The translations under genes were made by a program, and so were the position numbers. Positions 5,984 to 6,044 of a stretch of DNA of 6,044 bases are shown here, in pieces; the stretch's first letter is position 1, and every line of letters starts with the position of its first letter. The notes below the pieces were generated by a model that was not told where the DNA came from, did not search any database, and was given only the letters and a program-made list of their open reading frames with translations. Source of the stretch: Cytophagaceae bacterium (GTDB lineage: Bacteria; Bacteroidota; Bacteroidia; Cytophagales; Spirosomataceae); contig JAIXRT010000163.1 in assembly GCA_027485075.1 (NCBI GenBank), positions 1 to 6,044 on the forward strand, in the 5' to 3' direction.

Positions 5984-6036
5984 ACGCTAGACGCTAGACG
6001 TTGGACGCTAGACGTTGGACGCTAGACATTAGACCA
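5981..6036 (+). repeat. Heptanucleotide tandem repeat, eight units of TAGACGY type
   Basis: Eight consecutive seven-base units can be read: TAGACGC, TAGACGC, TAGACGT, TGGACGC, TAGACGT, TGGACGC, TAGACAT, TAGACCA. Variation is limited to the second and the last two positions, and the final two units are the most degenerate. The array starts exactly on the TAG stop of the M42 peptidase and ends eight bases before the window edge. It supplies TAG stops in all three plus frames and, through CTAG at unit junctions, in all three minus frames. Function is unknown; it resembles in kind the heptameric short tandem repeats described in cyanobacteria, with a different sequence. Confidence 0.93.
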
Positions 6037-6044
6037 AATAATTG

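Noticed and set aside
5981..6036. CRISPR array or phage attachment site
   Set aside because: Units are seven bases with no spacers, and no integrase, Cas gene or tRNA lies nearby in the window.
1..6044. Hidden multi-gene defence, secretion or mobile system
   Set aside because: All seven genes belong to common housekeeping or envelope families with separate promoters; no nuclease, toxin, transposase or phage protein is visible on either strand.

Overview
The window looks like ordinary chromosomal DNA from a member of the Bacteroidota, probably a Cytophagales- or Sphingobacteriales-type organism; the order is a guess. The grounds are moderately AT-rich DNA, starts without clear Shine-Dalgarno sequences, several upstream matches to the Bacteroidota promoter -7 element (TAnnTTTG), and two families typical of the phylum: a single-repeat PUR-type protein (DUF3276) and a secreted DUF4369-type thioredoxin.

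Layout, left to right. 1-485 (-) is the N-terminal part of the ATPase/GTPase YchF, cut by the window edge. 529-558 is a strong hairpin terminator. 577-894 (-) is a small PUR-family nucleic-acid-binding protein with a GTG start. 895-1054 is a divergent control region. 1055-1579 (+) is a secreted RlpA-like double-psi beta-barrel protein with a TTG start and a very basic tail. 1580-2974 (-) is a secreted thioredoxin-fold protein with a CSHC active site. 3018-3776 (+) is a membrane-anchored YdcF/ElyC-type DUF218 protein. 3773-4747 (-) is 6-phosphofructokinase PfkA with an Asn at a usually conserved Asp. 4748-4912 is a second divergent control region. 4913-5983 (+) is an M42-family metallo-aminopeptidase. 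5981-6036 is a heptanucleotide tandem repeat that begins on the stop codon of that gene.

The genes do not form a pathway. From 577 rightward six successive genes alternate in strand, so each should be transcribed alone, and the one same-strand pair (PUR gene and ychF) is separated by a terminator. The two convergent junctions have no spacer: the stops abut at 1579/1580 and overlap by four bases at 3773-3776. Three products (RlpA-like, thioredoxin-like, YdcF-like) act outside the cytoplasm and touch envelope upkeep; the others are cytoplasmic housekeeping proteins. I found no tRNA or rRNA gene, CRISPR array, insertion sequence, phage gene or defence system. No gene-free stretch exceeds 165 bases. 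I see no convincing new multi-gene system; the items most worth checking are the heptamer array, the PfkA active-site substitution and the basic tail of the RlpA-like protein.
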